Source: a virus. From it: 22,859 nucleotides of DNA. A model generated the notes under the pieces. That model was not told the origin of the DNA. It did no database searches and saw nothing but the letters and a program-made list of their open reading frames with translations. Location: positions 1-22,859 of IMG/VR virus record IMGVR_UViG_3300025687_000349. The stretch is one strand, 5' to 3'. Both the position numbers and the translations under genes were made by a program. Positions 21,318 through 22,859 of the stretch are shown here, piece after piece; position 1 is the stretch's first letter; each line of letters opens with the position of its first letter.

Positions 21318-21500
21318 TCACGATCTGGGGATTCGGGTTTTTTTGCGCCTATTGTTCATCATAGCGCCACAGCCACGTCCCTGAACTTCGACGTAACCGC
21401 CTTTGTTTAGATTGCGAGCAATCGCTTCGCCACGTTTTCTTTCGTAGCCAGACAGCTTGCCGTCATTGTTAAGGTCGGCTTTCTTTTCGTCCATCTTCAT
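21318..21500 (-). CDS. 60-aa basic protein with EF-hand-like loop
   Basis: Starts with ATG 21500, overlapping the preceding TGA. Residues 9-20 (DLNNDGKLSGYE) are a complete 12-residue Ca2+-binding loop with Asp9, Asn11, Asp13 and Glu20 in the expected places, followed by a basic helix (RKRGEAIARNLNK) and a Gly/Arg-rich end with GRGCGAMMNNRRKK. A single EF-hand loop in so small a protein suggests it works as a dimer or together with the other two EF-hand-like proteins of the operon. Role unknown. Confidence 0.75.
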   Translation of the reverse strand: MKMDEKKADLNNDGKLSGYERKRGEAIARNLNKGGYVEVQGRGCGAMMNNRRKKTRIPRS

Positions 21501-21751
21501 TTGCGATGCCTCGCCGTCTTTTTGGCAACCTTCTTGGGTTGCTTTGAAAATTGTTTGCCTTTCTTAGTGTCTGCGCGCTTCTTTCTGGTAGTCGCCGCAT
21601 ATTCTTTGTCGGACATAGCCTTAATAGCCTTTTCTGGCAAATATCGCTCGCCTGTGGCCTTGGGCCCTTGCGTGCTTGGCTTGCCAGACTTAGTGCGCCA
21701 TTTCTGCCTCGTCCACTTCTTCAGGGACTTTTGCGACTTCTTGAGAGCCAT
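21497..21751 (-). CDS. 84-aa Lys-rich conserved phage protein
   Basis: A strongly basic protein with the conserved-looking block KSLKKWTRQKWRTKSGKPSTQGPKATGERYLPEKAIKAMSDKEYAATTRKKR, which I recognise as a family frequent in marine phages (possibly the group annotated DUF5872; I am not certain of the number). It shares one base with the preceding gene (TAATG) and overlaps the next by ATGA. Proteins of this type probably bind nucleic acid; whether they enter the capsid is not known. Confidence 0.78.
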   Translation of the reverse strand: MALKKSQKSLKKWTRQKWRTKSGKPSTQGPKATGERYLPEKAIKAMSDKEYAATTRKKRADTKKGKQFSKQPKKVAKKTARHRK

Positions 21752-21963
21752 TAGTCCCTGTATCCTCCCCCAGCTTTTTTGTACTCAGAAGCCAGCATTT
21801 GCGCCTTCCGTGCTGACCATTGGCCCGGCTTCCCACCCTTTCCGCCAGCTTTTATGCGCTCAAAAATTCTTTTTCGAAGCGTTGGCTTGGTGTAATTGCC
21901 CGCTTCATTGACCCGAGATTTGGCCTTTTTCTTCGGCTTCGCTTTTGCTTTTGCCTTTGGCAT
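21751..21963 (-). CDS. 70-aa Lys-rich conserved phage protein
   Basis: A small basic protein: an (A/P)K-rich N-terminus (PKAKAKAKPKKKAK) like a histone tail, then TKPTLRKRIFERIKAGGKGGKPGQWSARKAQMLASEYKKAGGGY. I recognise this conserved core from many phages and some phage-derived bacterial loci; no function is established to my knowledge. Its ATG shares one base with the preceding TGA. The combination of a flexible Lys/Ala tail and a helical basic core fits DNA binding. Confidence 0.78.
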   Translation of the reverse strand: MPKAKAKAKPKKKAKSRVNEAGNYTKPTLRKRIFERIKAGGKGGKPGQWSARKAQMLASEYKKAGGGYRD

Positions 21964-22703
21964 CAGGGCCCTCCGCCGCCGCGCACCGCTCCAAGCAACG
22001 CATTAATTCGGTCAGATATTGCGCCAGATCCAGTCGCTCTGCTAGTCGACTGTCTGTATTCCTCGTCAGTCACAATCCCATCGTTATTAAGATCGTGACC
22101 TTGTGCAATAGCCGCACGCTGATTTCCCATGGCGTCTTGGAAGCTCATCCCGCGACCCATGAGTGTAGATAGGCGCGCCATTCGATCTCGCAGGTTAGCT
22201 ATGTCGATAGTGCCACCAAAAGGCAATGACATGGGCCCCATGTTCGGGTTGTTGGCCAGAAAGGCATCGAGCCGAGCCCTTACTTCTGCGGGATCTATTT
22301 GCGGTTGCTGTGGCGTAGGCTGTGCCATCTGCTGTTGCCGCTGGCGAATGATTTCCCTGATTCTGTCAATTTGACTTTGGTCAATATTAAATCCGAATGG
22401 GGAGCCGCCCATAAACGGGTTAGACATCGGCGCAGAGCCGCCCCCGCCTCCTTGGACAGTCCCCATCAGGTTGCTGAACTGAGCCTGTGGATTGGGCGCG
22501 GATTGGCCAGAATAATTTGCCGCCAACGCTTTAATGCGCTCAATAATGCTTGGGTCGGCACCCATGCCTCCAAGAGACCCGCCAAGATTCGCAGGAGCGC
22601 CAACATTGACGCCGCCAGACATTGGGCCAAAACTGGGCATAGCTTCTGGTCTGGTTGGCTCTGGGGCCCTAGTTCTGTTCATCAACTCTCGCATAATCGA
22701 CAT
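21963..22703 (-). CDS. 246-aa protein with EF-hand-like loop, late operon
   Basis: ATG 22703 follows GAGGATTAAATC. Residues 1-100 are Pro/Gly/Met-rich and probably disordered; 105-150 is helical with a Gln/Arg run (DRIREIIRQRQQQMAQ); 165-200 is helical (NLRDRMARLSTLMGRGMSFQDAM). Residues 204-215 (DLNNDGIVTDEE) form a full EF-hand-type Ca2+ loop with Asp204, Asn206, Asp208 and Glu215. The end is Gly-rich. I know no named family. Its place directly upstream of the small basic proteins suggests a virion or scaffold-like role. Confidence 0.75.
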   Translation of the reverse strand: MSIMRELMNRTRAPEPTRPEAMPSFGPMSGGVNVGAPANLGGSLGGMGADPSIIERIKALAANYSGQSAPNPQAQFSNLMGTVQGGGGGSAPMSNPFMGGSPFGFNIDQSQIDRIREIIRQRQQQMAQPTPQQPQIDPAEVRARLDAFLANNPNMGPMSLPFGGTIDIANLRDRMARLSTLMGRGMSFQDAMGNQRAAIAQGHDLNNDGIVTDEEYRQSTSRATGSGAISDRINALLGAVRGGGGP

Positions 22704-22715
22704 GATTTAATCCTC

Positions 22716-22859
22716 TTACCAAGCCTTACACGACCAGTATCTGGCCGAAAATTTGTCTTTTGCGGTATCGCATGAGTGTCTGGCTCTAAAATTCTTGCGC
22801 CTGCCCGGCTGTGCTTTTTTGATGGTCATGTTTGGGTCGCCAAACCGCACCAGCTTAAC
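22716..22859 (-). CDS. small Arg/Lys-rich Cys/His phage protein, 5' partial
   Basis: The last 47 codons of a gene that starts beyond the right edge. The sequence VKLVRFGDPNMTIKKAQPGRRKNFRARHSC and the ending ARYWSCKAW belong to a small family I recognise from many phages. A His-x-Cys pair (residues 28 and 30 of the visible part) and a later Cys (44) could bind a metal ion. The TAA at 22716-22718 is 12 bases before the ATG of the EF-hand-like gene, in the same operon. Role unknown; often found near capsid or adaptor genes. Confidence 0.8.
   Translation of the reverse strand, partial: VKLVRFGDPNMTIKKAQPGRRKNFRARHSCDTAKDKFSARYWSCKAW

Overview
The window is part of a tailed-phage (Caudoviricetes) genome, most likely a short-tailed marine virus of the kind known mainly from uncultured ocean phage genomes. 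This rests on the tail genes (a P22 gp4-like / T7 gp11-like adaptor and a P22 gp10-like / T7 gp12-like propeller hub), on very large Gln/Ala/Gly-rich virion proteins, and on a run of tiny Lys-rich proteins of a type I recognise from marine phage genomes. The host cannot be fixed from the sequence; good Shine-Dalgarno sites and sigma70-like promoters suggest a Gram-negative bacterium. I see no tRNA, integrase, CRISPR array, lysis gene or insertion sequence.

Layout. (1) Positions 1-498, plus strand: end of a RecE/YqaJ-type PD-(D/E)XK exonuclease. (2) 492-4122, minus strand: an early region of ten small genes in two apparent units. The first starts at a promoter at 4156-4184 and ends at an intrinsic terminator at 2741-2764. 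The second starts at a promoter at 2677-2705 and runs to 492. It holds a thermonuclease-family protein, a protein with an OB-fold-like end, a small membrane-anchored protein and a 36-residue Cys/His microprotein. Three near-identical hairpins here carry the stop codon of one gene in their loop, and the ribosome-binding site of the next gene follows closely. (3) 4250-5930: a switch area of short convergent units: a small plus-strand gene with an ambiguous start, a minus-strand pair (2-oxoglutarate/Fe(II) oxygenase plus a small basic protein) and a plus-strand pair led by a ribbon-helix-helix-like regulator. (4) 5896-22859, minus strand: one tightly packed late virion operon with many ATGA/TAATG couplings.

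The late operon reads from the right edge: a partial small Cys/His protein, an EF-hand-like protein, four small basic proteins, a 231-aa conserved protein, the adaptor, a small conserved protein, a second adaptor-like protein, a DUF115/MptE-like Rossmann protein, two small virion proteins, the tail hub, a 105-aa protein, then four large proteins (671, 981, 631 and 787 aa) that look like internal or ejected virion proteins. Terminase, portal and capsid genes should lie beyond the right edge, and other replication and recombination genes beyond the left edge.

The least expected items are the stop-codon hairpin cassettes and the Ala-Ala C-termini they encode, a motif shared inside the spacers of two promoters, three late-block proteins with complete 12-residue EF-hand-type loops, and a DUF115-like enzyme inside a tail operon.
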